Part shown: positions 35,187-43,989 of the stretch, in pieces | How the letters are laid out: the number at the start of each line of letters is the position of its first letter | Position numbering within the stretch: position 1 is the stretch's first letter | Origin: Bacteroides congonensis | GTDB taxonomy: Bacteria; Bacteroidota; Bacteroidia; Bacteroidales; Bacteroidaceae | Assembly: GCF_900130125.1 (NCBI RefSeq) | Contig: NZ_FQXY01000008.1 | Location: 124,001-188,000, forward strand | DNA: 64,000 nucleotides | Reading direction: 5' to 3' | Made by a program: the position numbers and the translations under genes | The notes under the pieces: generated by a model | The model's input: only the letters and a program-made list of their open reading frames with translations | What the model was told of the DNA's origin: nothing | Databases searched by the model: none

Positions 35187-36422
35187 ATGACAAGAAAATT
35201 GTATTTTTTGATTCCTTGCCTAATAATGGCAATGATGGCATTCACAGGATGTAGTGATGACAATAATGATGGACCGACAGGTGGTGAAGTTTTATCAGCA
35301 GAGCAGAGTAAAGAAAAACTAAGTGAAATCGGACAAAAACTGATTGGTCTAGTGAATGCCGATGACCAGAAACAGTTGGCACAAGTGGGGAATTACTTTT
35401 CGGAGATAGTAGGTTCATTGGAAATTCAGGAAAATGTACAGCAAACGGTGCAATCTTTGGTTGCCGCTTCTCATGGCGATATGGCTAAAGTATATACGAT
35501 GGCAGCTTTCAGTAATGATATCTATCAAGCTAGTGATTATTATGGTATTTATACGTATAATGTTGGCAGAAAGGAATGGGAACTCAGTACCGAGCCTGCT
35601 TCGGCACTTGTGCTGAAATTTGCTTACGAAAACCAGGATGCTGAAGTAAGAGTGGCAACTACGGGGAATACTACGGACTTTACTTACGATGATGTAACTG
35701 TGAAAGTGCCTGCAAAAGTAACAGCTACTATAAAACTGGGTTCAACTACTTTGACTTCTCTTGATATTGCTACTGCGAATGTAAGTAACTCTCCAAGAAA
35801 AGCTGACATAACAGTAAATGTAGATGCTAAAGGTTATAAAATATCTACGTCTGTAAGTGCAACACCTCAGGTTGTGAAAGCTAATTATTCAATAAACATA
35901 AAAGGTACAGAAGCCGTAAAGGGGGAAGCTTATTTGAATGGTAGTAATATGACAGCGGATGAAGGTGTGAATGAGGATATAAATGAACGTTTTAATGACG
36001 CCCGGGCAGAAGCGGTTATAATGAATGAAGCAACTGTTGATTTGAAATGTAGCAGTTACAAGAATTTAGCTAGCGAACTTGAACAAGTTGAGGATCAGTA
36101 TTATACTGAGACTGAAATGTGGGGAGAGTCTCAGAAAGCTGCGCAGGCTACTGCAGATGTATATAAGAAATATCTTAATGGCAACTTGGCATTCGGAGGA
36201 AGTGAAAATCCATCTGCTATTTTAGCATTCCAACCTTATATATATTATACATCTTCATATGGTGGAAAACGTGAATATTGGGATGTCGAACCTTTGTTAC
36301 AGTTTGAAGATGAGTCTTTGATTAGCTTTGAAGACTACTTCGATGCAGCTTCCGGCCCATTTAAATCTTTGGCTGATAGTTTTGAAGCATTGGTTAGAAG
36401 TTTTGAAGGATTTATAGAATAA
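35187..36422 (+). CDS. Large lipoprotein of unknown function
   Basis: A 411-residue predicted lipoprotein: signal peptide MTRKLYFLIPCLIMAMMAF, lipobox FTGC, then an Asp-rich tether (SDDNNDGP). The middle (about 140-260) is Thr/Val-rich and beta-like with repeated short strands (TVKVPAKVTATIKLGS). The last third is acidic and helical, and two near-repeats end the protein (SLADSFEALVRSFEGF). I recognise no domain. It is monocistronic, bounded by its own promoter and the terminator at 36464. Confidence 0.78.
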   Translation: MTRKLYFLIPCLIMAMMAFTGCSDDNNDGPTGGEVLSAEQSKEKLSEIGQKLIGLVNADDQKQLAQVGNYFSEIVGSLEIQENVQQTVQSLVAASHGDMAKVYTMAAFSNDIYQASDYYGIYTYNVGRKEWELSTEPASALVLKFAYENQDAEVRVATTGNTTDFTYDDVTVKVPAKVTATIKLGSTTLTSLDIATANVSNSPRKADITVNVDAKGYKISTSVSATPQVVKANYSINIKGTEAVKGEAYLNGSNMTADEGVNEDINERFNDARAEAVIMNEATVDLKCSSYKNLASELEQVEDQYYTETEMWGESQKAAQATADVYKKYLNGNLAFGGSENPSAILAFQPYIYYTSSYGGKREYWDVEPLLQFEDESLISFEDYFDAASGPFKSLADSFEALVRSFEGFIE

Positions 36423-36463
36423 GGATGGGGTATATTAGATAAATGTGAATAAATAGAATAAGA

Positions 36464-36504
36464 CCGAAGAAGGGAATGATTCTCTTCTTCGGCTTTCTTT
36501 TTTA
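36464..36504 (+). terminator. Intrinsic terminator after the lipoprotein gene
   Basis: CCGAAGAAG (36464-36472) pairs with CTTCTTCGG (36484-36492), followed by CTTTCTTTTTT. Its position argues against any TonB-receptor start upstream of about 36505. Confidence 0.88.
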
Positions 36505-36523
36505 TAGATTAAATCAGTTGGAT

Positions 36524-38590
36524 GTGATAAAATACATACTTGTACTGCTTGCGCCAGTGATAGTTACAAGTGTATATGCCCAAAAGGAGATACATGGTGA
36601 TGATACTATCCGGACCGATTCGATTTGGAAGATCCGGGAAGTGGAAGTAGTGGCTTCTAGGAAAGTGCCTGTGTTGCAGCTTACTGCAAAAGGTGATTGG
36701 AAACTCGATCCGGATGCTGTAAATTTCATGCCCCGTATGCTGGGAGACAGCGACCCGATAAAAACTTTTCAATTGTTGCCGGGTGTGACTACTGCCGGCG
36801 AACTGAACGGTGGACTTTATGTGCACGGAAGCGAACCGGGACATAACCTGATATGCATAGACGGTGTGCCTGTGTATAACTCCTCACATTTGCTAGGCTT
36901 TTTTTCTATATTCAATAACGATCACTTTTCTTCTTTCTCACTAAATAAATCTTATCAGCCGGCAGACCGTAGTGGAAGACTGGCTGCTGTAGTGGAAATG
37001 ACTCCACGTGATTCTGTCTTGCAACGGGCAAGCGTGTCCGGCAATGTGGGCATATTGGCATCGAGAATTACAGGAGGAATACCGTTAACCCGAAACAGTG
37101 CGCTTTACCTATCTGCGAGAGTCACTTATGTAAATCCTGTCATTTCTTTGATAGAGGGTGGTTTTGAAGATAATACGAGGCTCCGTTATGGATTTCAGGA
37201 TTATAATCTCACTTACGTGTGGAAGCCGGATTCTAAAAATAAGATAGTGCTGAATAGTTATGTCGGCAATGATTTGCTGAAACTGAAAGAACATCAATAC
37301 CAAGTGGATTTCAAAATGCAGTGGATCAATGCGATTGCTTCTTTGAAATGGGAACACTGCTATAGCGAAAAAGTGTCTCTGACACAAAGAATCTACATGA
37401 CACACTACCGCACTAATCTGCGGGCTAATCAGAATTCACTGAATATGACTATGCCTTCACGATTGACAGACATAGGATATATGGGAAATGTAGACTGGCG
37501 CTTGAGGACATGGAAAATAAAATCGGGCGGAACTTTTATTCACCATATACTTCGTCCGCAATATCCTGAATCGGTGAATATCTTCGAGGGAATTAATGCC
37601 GGAAATCCCGGCAGATGCGAAATGGAAGAATTTGCCTTGTATGCCGAAGCGGAGAAGAAATGGGGAAAACTGATTATGGATATGGGAATGCGTTATAGTG
37701 GTGCCATACAAGGTGACTGTTATAATGGTGGGGCGGAACCCCGTCTCCGACTGGAATATGAACTTCCGAAAGGCAGGAGATTGAGTCTTTCTTACCAACT
37801 GAATAGACAATATATGAATCAAATCACCGTGTCGAGCGCCGGATTGCCTATTGACTTTTGGATGCCCTCAACGAAAGATATATCAGGACAGAAAGTCCAT
37901 TCGTTAGATGTTTCTTTTTTGCAACCGCTTCCGGGTGGGGATTATGAACTGTTATTGGAAGGTTACTACCGGAAGCTTTATCATCAGACGATATTCAACG
38001 GTGGATTATTGGATATGTTTAATCAGACATACCGGATTGAAGACCATGTGTTGCTCGGGAAAGGGCAGAATTATGGCGTGGAACTGATGTTGCGGAAAAG
38101 TAGGGGACGCTGGAACGGTTGGATTGGATATACGCTTGCTTGGGCTGACCGGAAATTTCCGGAATTGAGAGAGGGAAATACGTTTCCGGCCAAATATGAC
38201 CGGAGGCATAATGTGAATGCAATGGTTCATTATACACTGAATGATCACTGGGATTTTTCCATGACATTTGTGTATGCTTCGGGTAATGCAGTGACGTATC
38301 CGAGGGCTATGTATATGATAGGTGAGAATGCAGTTTGTGTATATGACGAGTATAACAGTAGTCGTATGCCGTCTTATCACAGAATGGACTTATCGGTGAA
38401 TTATTGGTTGGGGCATAAGAAAAACAGCTGTATAAATCTGTCGCTTTACAATGCTTACATGAGACATAATCCGGTTTTTGTGCAAGTGGACGTAAAGCCA
38501 TCAAAAGATAACGCTGGTTTGCTTATCAAGAAAAAGAATATGTCGCTTTATAGCCTGTTGCCTTCAGTCAGTTATATATTTAAATTTTGA
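36524..38590 (+). CDS. TonB-dependent receptor (plug and barrel)
   Basis: A 688-residue outer-membrane receptor from a GTG start at 36524 (first residues IKYILVLLAP, a signal peptide ending at VYAQ). The frame is open upstream to 36476, but that ATG lies inside the terminator of the preceding gene. EVEVVASRK begins the plug, with the typical LPGVTTAGELNGGLYVHG and CIDGVPVYN; a 22-strand-type barrel follows and ends YIFKF. There is no carboxypeptidase-like N-terminal extension. It is followed 2 bp later by a DUF4249 lipoprotein, a pairing seen in Bacteroidetes. The substrate is unknown, and no SusD is present. Confidence 0.88.
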   Translation: MIKYILVLLAPVIVTSVYAQKEIHGDDTIRTDSIWKIREVEVVASRKVPVLQLTAKGDWKLDPDAVNFMPRMLGDSDPIKTFQLLPGVTTAGELNGGLYVHGSEPGHNLICIDGVPVYNSSHLLGFFSIFNNDHFSSFSLNKSYQPADRSGRLAAVVEMTPRDSVLQRASVSGNVGILASRITGGIPLTRNSALYLSARVTYVNPVISLIEGGFEDNTRLRYGFQDYNLTYVWKPDSKNKIVLNSYVGNDLLKLKEHQYQVDFKMQWINAIASLKWEHCYSEKVSLTQRIYMTHYRTNLRANQNSLNMTMPSRLTDIGYMGNVDWRLRTWKIKSGGTFIHHILRPQYPESVNIFEGINAGNPGRCEMEEFALYAEAEKKWGKLIMDMGMRYSGAIQGDCYNGGAEPRLRLEYELPKGRRLSLSYQLNRQYMNQITVSSAGLPIDFWMPSTKDISGQKVHSLDVSFLQPLPGGDYELLLEGYYRKLYHQTIFNGGLLDMFNQTYRIEDHVLLGKGQNYGVELMLRKSRGRWNGWIGYTLAWADRKFPELREGNTFPAKYDRRHNVNAMVHYTLNDHWDFSMTFVYASGNAVTYPRAMYMIGENAVCVYDEYNSSRMPSYHRMDLSVNYWLGHKKNSCINLSLYNAYMRHNPVFVQVDVKPSKDNAGLLIKKKNMSLYSLLPSVSYIFKF

Positions 38591-38592
38591 AG

Positions 38593-39471
38593 ATGATGAA
38601 AGTACTTTTATATAGTTGGGTGGTTGTTTTGGTTGTGGCTTTAGTATCATGCGACCCGGACTGGGATTTTGATAGCGACTATGAATCGGAGGTAGTAGTG
38701 GAAGGTGGTATTGAAGCGGATGGATTCGCCAAGGTTTACCTTTCTCAAAGTAAGATTTTGAATAGTACATGGGATAGTATAGCAGTTTCTAAACTGCCTG
38801 TGACTAGCGCTAAAGTCACTGTAAGCGATGGTGACCGGACAGAAATCCTGGTGGGAAGAGTGAATAAGGACAGATTGCCTTATTTTGTCTATACAGGTTC
38901 GCGGATACGGGGAGAAGTAGGCAAGGTGTACACATTGACCGTCATATACCGGGGAAAAGAAATAACCGCACGTACCACCATCCCCAAGCCGGTTTTACTG
39001 GATAGTATACGTTTACAGCCGACCGAAGGGTGTGATACGCTTTATCAGGCCACTGCGTATTTTAATGATCCAACTGGCGAAGCTAACTATTATAAGATTT
39101 TTACCCGGGTAGAAGAGAAAGATAATGATTATTACAATGCTTTTATGGGGACATTTTCTGATGAAATATTAGTGCCGCCGGTTGCGAAGGCTGAGGTTTA
39201 CAGAGGATTTAGGCATACGGAACTCAACAAGTATACTCCTTTCTTTATTCCCGGTGAGAAAGTGGGAATTTGTTTCTCCCAAATCACAGAAGAAGGCTTT
39301 CGTTTTTGGAGCCAATATGAAAATGAAGTAATCAATAGTGGTAACCCGGTATTTCCAAATACGACTAATTTGCCCGGTAATATAAATGGTGGACTTGGCA
39401 TCTGGATGGGATATGGAACTGCTGTTTATCATGTTGAAGTGAAAAATACCTGTTATCATTACGAATATTGA
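38593..39471 (+). CDS. DUF4249 family lipoprotein, TonB receptor partner
   Basis: A 292-residue predicted lipoprotein. ATG 38593 (or 38596) is preferred to an in-frame TTG overlapping the receptor stop. The signal peptide MMKVLLYSWVVVLVVALV ends in the lipobox VSC. DUF4249 features are VVVEGGIEADGFAKVYLSQS near the N-terminus and paired beta-domains. Proteins of this family are encoded next to small TonB receptors and are thought to be surface partners. Tight spacing to the receptor indicates an operon. Confidence 0.85.
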   Translation: MMKVLLYSWVVVLVVALVSCDPDWDFDSDYESEVVVEGGIEADGFAKVYLSQSKILNSTWDSIAVSKLPVTSAKVTVSDGDRTEILVGRVNKDRLPYFVYTGSRIRGEVGKVYTLTVIYRGKEITARTTIPKPVLLDSIRLQPTEGCDTLYQATAYFNDPTGEANYYKIFTRVEEKDNDYYNAFMGTFSDEILVPPVAKAEVYRGFRHTELNKYTPFFIPGEKVGICFSQITEEGFRFWSQYENEVINSGNPVFPNTTNLPGNINGGLGIWMGYGTAVYHVEVKNTCYHYEY

Positions 39472-39507
39472 TAATTCAGATTTTCTTTTTCATATCTTTT
39501 TGCAGTA

Positions 39508-39556
39508 GAATAAAAAAGCCGGAACTCTGATAACTGAATTATCGTTGAGTTCCGGC
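39508..39556 (-). terminator. Intrinsic terminator of mdh
   Basis: GCCGGAACTC (39518-39527) pairs with GAGTTCCGGC (39547-39556), with extra ATAA/TTAT pairing inside. On the minus strand it is followed by TTTTTTATTC. Confidence 0.85.
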
Positions 39557-39576
39557 CTCCTGCTAATATTGTATGT

Positions 39577-40578
39577 TTACTTGATGTTAGGATTCAGCGT
39601 ATGCCAGTCCTTGATAGCGGGGATAATTCCCATTTCAATCACTTCGTCACGAAGTTTGCACAGATGTTCGTAGCTCTTTTCCAGTTCCTGCTGTTCGGCG
39701 GGAGTTCCGGCTACTTCTTTATAGGTAACACCGTCTTTAGTGATTGAAGTTTCCATTGCCATCATGATATGGTCGAATTTGCCGTTGGAAACATAAGTTC
39801 CGGCAGGCCAGCGGAAAGGTTGTCCGCCCATAGCGGCAGCAATCATTTCGATAGAAAGATAAGCCGGGCTTTGGAAAGAAGAACGTCCGCGAAGGTCGAT
39901 GATATGCTTTCCGCCTTGGATGACACGTACTTTCAGTGCTTCCCATTCGGTCAGCGGGAGACGGGTAGTACCGATGAAATCAGTCAGCGGTTCTCCTTTT
40001 ACTTTGGTTGTAGATGCGAATACAGCCATTTGTTCGCCATGTCCGCCGTAGGTGCGGCAATTCTGGATGTCGGAAGCGGGGATATGGAAGTATTTCACTA
40101 GTTCAGTCTGTAGGCGGGTGCTGTCCAATGCAGCTAAGGTAGAAACCTGTGAAGGTTTCAAGCCTGAATATAATAAGGTAATCAGACCGGTGATATCTGC
40201 CGGATTGAATATGACAACGATATGTTTCACATTCGGGCAATATTGACGGACGTCTTTACCAAACTGGGCGGCAATCTCTGCGTTTCCTTTCAGCAAATCT
40301 TCACGGGTCATACCAGCTTTGCGGGCTGCTCCACCGGAAGATACGATATACGATGCTCCGGTCAATGCTTCCTTGATGTCGGACGTATAAGTAAGGTTGA
40401 CACCTTCGAAGCCGCAGTGATACAGTTCTTCTGCCACTCCTTCCAAAGCAGGAGCGAACGGGTCATACAGGCAAATATTCGGAGTGAGTTTCATCATCAT
40501 GGCTGTTTGTGCCATATTAGAGCCGATCATTCCGGCAGCTCCTACAATCGTAAGTTTCTCGTTGGTTAAGAATTCCAT
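39577..40578 (-). CDS. mdh: Malate dehydrogenase
   Basis: A 333-residue NAD-dependent LDH/MDH-family enzyme. It shows the Rossmann motif IVGAAGMIGSNMAQ, the substrate loop GGAARKAGMTREDLL (Arg pair), FNPADITG (catalytic Asp region) and TYGGHGEQM (catalytic His). Arg in the loop supports malate over lactate. In Bacteroides this enzyme works in the reductive arm to fumarate and succinate. It is monocistronic, divergent from the CvfB-like gene with which it shares a 197-bp promoter region. Confidence 0.93.
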   Translation of the reverse strand: MEFLTNEKLTIVGAAGMIGSNMAQTAMMMKLTPNICLYDPFAPALEGVAEELYHCGFEGVNLTYTSDIKEALTGASYIVSSGGAARKAGMTREDLLKGNAEIAAQFGKDVRQYCPNVKHIVVIFNPADITGLITLLYSGLKPSQVSTLAALDSTRLQTELVKYFHIPASDIQNCRTYGGHGEQMAVFASTTKVKGEPLTDFIGTTRLPLTEWEALKVRVIQGGKHIIDLRGRSSFQSPAYLSIEMIAAAMGGQPFRWPAGTYVSNGKFDHIMMAMETSITKDGVTYKEVAGTPAEQQELEKSYEHLCKLRDEVIEMGIIPAIKDWHTLNPNIK

Positions 40579-40629
40579 AAAGCTTAATATATTTAAAGGT
40601 GAATAATTTTATCTTTCTTTTTGCCGCTA

Positions 40630-40637
40630 CAAAGATA
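40630..40637 (-). promoter_or_regulatory. -7 box for mdh
   Basis: The minus strand reads TATCTTTG, 52 bp upstream of the mdh start at 40578. Confidence 0.6.
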
Positions 40638-40729
40638 ACATTTTACAGCCCTGATTGTTCATAGCAAATAGTTTTATCCGATAACGAAAAGTTATAGTAA
40701 CTTGATAGAAAGTTCTGTTGAAAATAGAC

Positions 40730-40737
40730 TATCTTTG
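40730..40737 (+). promoter_or_regulatory. -7 box for the CvfB-like gene
   Basis: TATCTTTG, a perfect TAnnTTTG match, 39 bp upstream of the start at 40776. Confidence 0.6.
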
Positions 40738-40775
40738 TATTTAATAAGACTAATAAAACAGAGTAGATTAAAAAT

Positions 40776-41615
40776 ATGAGCATCGAATTAGGAAAATATA
40801 ATCAGCTTGAAGTTGTGAAGGAAGTAGATTTCGGCGTATATCTTGACGGCGGAGAAGAGGGTGAGATTTTGTTGCCTACCCGCTATGTGCCCGAGGATTG
40901 CATGATAGGGGACATTCTGAATGTCTTTCTTTATCTGGATATGGATGAAAGGCTGATTGCGACGACGTTGACTCCGTATGTGCAGGTCGGTCAGTTTGCT
41001 TGTCTCGAAGTATCGTGGGTGAATGAATACGGGGCTTTTTTGAACTGGGGACTGATGAAGGACTTGTTTGTCCCGTTCAGGGAACAGAAGATGAAGATGC
41101 AGGTGGGACGCAAATATGTGATTCATGCGCATCTGGACGAAGAGAGTTATCGTATCGTGGCTTCGGCAAAGGTGGAGCGTTATCTGTCGAAAGACAAACC
41201 GGAGTATGCTTCGGGTGACGAAGTGAATATCCTTATCTGGCAGAAAACGGACTTGGGCTTTAAGGCTATCATAGATAATAAGTATAGCGGCTTGCTGTAT
41301 GAGAATGAAATATTCACTTCGTTGGAGACAGGGATGGAGATGAAAGCTTTTGTGAAACAGGTGCGTGAAGATGGTAAGGTAGACTTGATTCTTCAGAAAC
41401 CGGGTTTCGAGAAGATTGATGATTTCGCGAAAACATTGCTGGATTATATCAGGGAGCAGGGTGGACGAATCAGCCTGAATGATAAGAGTCCGGCGGAAGA
41501 TATTTATGATACGTTCGGTGTGAGTAAGAAAACCTTCAAGAAAGGAGTGGGCGACTTGTATAAGAAACGTTTGATTTCCCTGCATGAGGATGGCATCACT
41601 TTGGCGGAATCCTAA
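40776..41615 (+). CDS. CvfB-like S1 RNA-binding protein
   Basis: A 279-residue protein of the CvfB/YitL family: successive S1-like OB folds (VDFGVYLDGGEEGEILLP at about residues 17-34, VNEYGAFLNWGLMKDLFVP at about 80-98, then TDLGFKAIIDNKYSGLLYE) followed by a C-terminal winged helix (DTFGVSKKTFKKGVGDLYKK). The Staphylococcus homologue affects RNA turnover and virulence gene expression; here an RNA-related role is inferred from the domains only. Confidence 0.88.
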   Translation: MSIELGKYNQLEVVKEVDFGVYLDGGEEGEILLPTRYVPEDCMIGDILNVFLYLDMDERLIATTLTPYVQVGQFACLEVSWVNEYGAFLNWGLMKDLFVPFREQKMKMQVGRKYVIHAHLDEESYRIVASAKVERYLSKDKPEYASGDEVNILIWQKTDLGFKAIIDNKYSGLLYENEIFTSLETGMEMKAFVKQVREDGKVDLILQKPGFEKIDDFAKTLLDYIREQGGRISLNDKSPAEDIYDTFGVSKKTFKKGVGDLYKKRLISLHEDGITLAES

Positions 41616-41730
41616 ACAGAATAGGGAAATCCCTACATATGAATAGAGAGAATCATTGGGGTGGGGAGTTTCCTCACCCTATTTTTGTGGTATAAGAATA
41701 AAGATATTAATAATAAAAACTAGATATGCT

Positions 41731-42408
41731 ATGCGTAAGATAATAATAAGTTTCTGTATCCTGCTCGCTGCTCTTTCCTTAAAAGCGCAATCTATCAGCG
41801 GAATCCGTATCGACGGTGGAAACACTCCGATTCTTGTTTACTTTGGCGGAAATCAGATGTGTATGCCGACTACCACTTGTTTCGTGGCCAATTTGAAATC
41901 AGGATATTATACCGTTGAAGTGTATTCTACCCGCTTTTCCCGTCCGGGAGAACGAGTATGGAAAGGGGAGAGATTGTATAAAGACAATGTTTATTTCAAT
42001 GGAATCGGAGTAACGGAAATTGTGGTGGATGGACGCGATGAAATACGACCGGACAACAGACCCGGACGCCCGGGACATGGTGGACATCGCCCGGATTACG
42101 ACCGCCACGACAGAGTGATGGACAACCAACTCTTTCAGACATTTCTTGGTAATGTGAAGAAAGAACCTTTTAAAGATGACCGCATAGCATTGATAAATGC
42201 AGCTTTGACAAGTTCGGATTTCACTTCAGGCCAATGTCTTCAATTGACGAAACTTTATACCTTTGATGATGACCGGATGGAGATTATGAAGATGATGTAT
42301 CCCCGGATTGTTGACAAAGAGGCTTTCTTTACGGTCATTGCTACGTTGACATTCTCTTCCAATAAGGATGAAATGAATGAGTTTGTGCAGAATTACGGAA
42401 GACGTTGA
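41731..42408 (+). CDS. DUF4476 domain secreted protein
   Basis: A 225-residue protein. The start at 41731 (MRKIIISFCILLAALSLKAQ) gives a clean signal peptide. A small beta domain (about residues 20-110) is followed by a Pro/Arg/Gly/His linker (PDNRPGRPGHGGHRPDYD) and the C-terminal DUF4476 helical domain (QTFLGNVKKEPFKDDRIAL to VQNYGRR). Function unknown; the family is typical of Bacteroidetes. A broken paralogue follows immediately downstream. Confidence 0.85.
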   Translation: MRKIIISFCILLAALSLKAQSISGIRIDGGNTPILVYFGGNQMCMPTTTCFVANLKSGYYTVEVYSTRFSRPGERVWKGERLYKDNVYFNGIGVTEIVVDGRDEIRPDNRPGRPGHGGHRPDYDRHDRVMDNQLFQTFLGNVKKEPFKDDRIALINAALTSSDFTSGQCLQLTKLYTFDDDRMEIMKMMYPRIVDKEAFFTVIATLTFSSNKDEMNEFVQNYGRR

Positions 42409-42438
42409 TATTGGTTAACTAACTAAAACGATACAGTT

Positions 42439-42599
42439 ATGAAAAAGATACTCCCGAACAAGTGGATGTGATGAAGATGTTGTATCCGTATGTCAGGGAT
42501 AAGCAGAATTTTAACAAGGTGATTGATATCTTATTCACTAATATATATAAAGATGAGGTGCGTAAGTTTATCAAGGAGTATCATCAGAATAATAAATGA
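42439..42599 (+). pseudogene. Deleted DUF4476 paralogue
   Basis: The stretch begins with a normal-looking start, ATGAAAAAGATA (MKKI), but that frame stops after ten codons. In the -1 frame the following 160 bp encode EQVDVMKMLYPYVRDKQNF, then VIDILFTNIYKDEVRKF and IKEYHQNNK, a clear match to the C-terminus of the DUF4476 protein upstream (IMKMMYPRIVDKEAFF). An internal deletion has joined the first codons to the last third out of frame. It lies between the intact DUF4476 gene and the SR-rich gene, all on the same strand. Confidence 0.8.
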
Positions 42600-42613
42600 T
42601 AGGAGATTGAATT

Positions 42614-43798
42614 ATGAAACGAATACTGTTTTTACTCTTTGCTGTCGGTCTGGGTGCCAGTATGACCGTGATGGCTGGAATGAGTACCAGCAAAGTGCGT
42701 AAGGAGACACGTTTTCTTACGGATAAGATGGCATATGAATTGAGCCTGAGCACTCAACAATATAATGATGCATATGAGATTAATTACGACTTTATTTATT
42801 CTGTCCGTAATATAATGGATTATGTGGCACGTGGCTATGAATGGGCATTGGATGATTACTATGAAGCATTGGATATTCGTAATGATGATCTTCGTTGGGT
42901 ATTGAGTGATGTACAGTATCGCCGGTTTATGGGAGCTGATTATTTTTATCGGCCGATATACGTAACCGGAGGAAGATGGAATTTCCGTGTTTATATCAAT
43001 TATCCGAATCGTAGCTTGTTCTATTTCGGAGTACCTTATCATTATCGTACCTATTGTGGAGCACATTATCGCCCGTATATCCATCATACAAGTTATTATC
43101 GGGGGCGGTATAATAATTTCCACCATTATTCTACGCCGCATCGGATGAGGGATGAGAGGGTATATCATTCTTATCGCCGTTCGGATTTTGGGTCGGTTCA
43201 TTTCCGTCCGAATTCTTCCAATCGTCCGCATAATGCACCTACCCGTCCGGGAGTTGCTGTACGTCCCGGCAATTCTTCACGCCCCGGTAGTTCTTCTCGT
43301 CCCGGAACGTCAACAAGTTCTCGTCCCGGAACAGAACATAGACCATCAACTTCTACCAGACCGTCGACTCCGTCCGGGAATGAAAAACCGAATAAAGAGG
43401 TTAAGCCTGATAGAAACAATAACAGAGGCGAGGGAAATTCCTATCGTCGACCGGAAACGAATTCAAGCTCATCCGGCTCAAGTCGTAGACCAACAGGTGG
43501 AAGCTCGACTACTTCAGGTTCCAATCGTGAAAGCGGACGTACAAATAGTAGTTCAGCAGGAAGCTCAAGTAGACGAAGTGAAAGTAGTTCCTCTAGTAGA
43601 AACAAGAGTTCCGAAAGAACAAATAGTTCTTCCAGTCGGAGAACCGGTAGCTCCAGTCGTAGTAGCAGTAGCACCAGTTCCAGCCGGAGTAATGTTTCCA
43701 GAGGACAAACAGAAAAACGTTCTTCTTCAGGAAGTGCGAGAAGCAGTAACACAAGCTCTTCCCGTTCATCTGAAAGAGGTAACGGTTCAAGAAGATAA
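42614..43798 (+). CDS. Secreted protein with a long Ser/Arg-rich low-complexity tail
   Basis: A 394-residue protein. A signal peptide (MKRILFLLFAVGLGASMTVMA) leads to a folded region of about 170 residues (to about 195) with a helical segment, ELSLSTQQYNDAYEINYDF, and a Tyr/His/Arg-rich part. From about residue 200 to the end the sequence is Ser, Arg, Gly, Pro, Thr and Asn only, first as RPGNSSRPGSS-type repeats and then as SSSRR/SSSRS runs. The tail is disordered and strongly basic, so binding to polyanions or surface association is conceivable. Function unknown. It is followed by a cluster of hairpins. Confidence 0.8.
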   Translation: MKRILFLLFAVGLGASMTVMAGMSTSKVRKETRFLTDKMAYELSLSTQQYNDAYEINYDFIYSVRNIMDYVARGYEWALDDYYEALDIRNDDLRWVLSDVQYRRFMGADYFYRPIYVTGGRWNFRVYINYPNRSLFYFGVPYHYRTYCGAHYRPYIHHTSYYRGRYNNFHHYSTPHRMRDERVYHSYRRSDFGSVHFRPNSSNRPHNAPTRPGVAVRPGNSSRPGSSSRPGTSTSSRPGTEHRPSTSTRPSTPSGNEKPNKEVKPDRNNNRGEGNSYRRPETNSSSSGSSRRPTGGSSTTSGSNRESGRTNSSSAGSSSRRSESSSSSRNKSSERTNSSSSRRTGSSSRSSSSTSSSRSNVSRGQTEKRSSSGSARSSNTSSSRSSERGNGSRR

Positions 43799-43831
43799 CC
43801 TATTCCTTTATTATTAATATCATTATCATTG

Positions 43832-43931
43832 CTCCTCAGCGGTAGGAGAACTAGACTCCGGCTTCTCGCCGGTTAGACTATTCCGGGCGTTGCCCGTAAC
43901 TTGGATTTCGGGACGGATATTATCCGCCCCG
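43832..43931. repeat. Cluster of four short GC-rich hairpins
   Basis: In 100 bp there are four consecutive inverted repeats: CTCCT/AGGAG (43832-43848), CCGGC/GCCGG (43858-43872), CGGGC/GCCCG (43884-43896), and a nested CGGG-GGAT/ATCC-CCCG (43909-43931). It lies between convergent genes (SR-rich and msrAB). None has a good T-run, so this is not a standard terminator. Confidence 0.7.
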
Positions 43932-43989
43932 ATTTCACTTATAAGTCTACAACTGTTCATTTATCTATTTCAGTCTATCTACGTATCGT

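Noticed and set aside
43152..43817. 221-codon ORF overlapping the SR-rich gene in another frame
   Set aside because: Low-complexity DNA is open in several frames; the chosen frame alone has a signal peptide and a folded domain.
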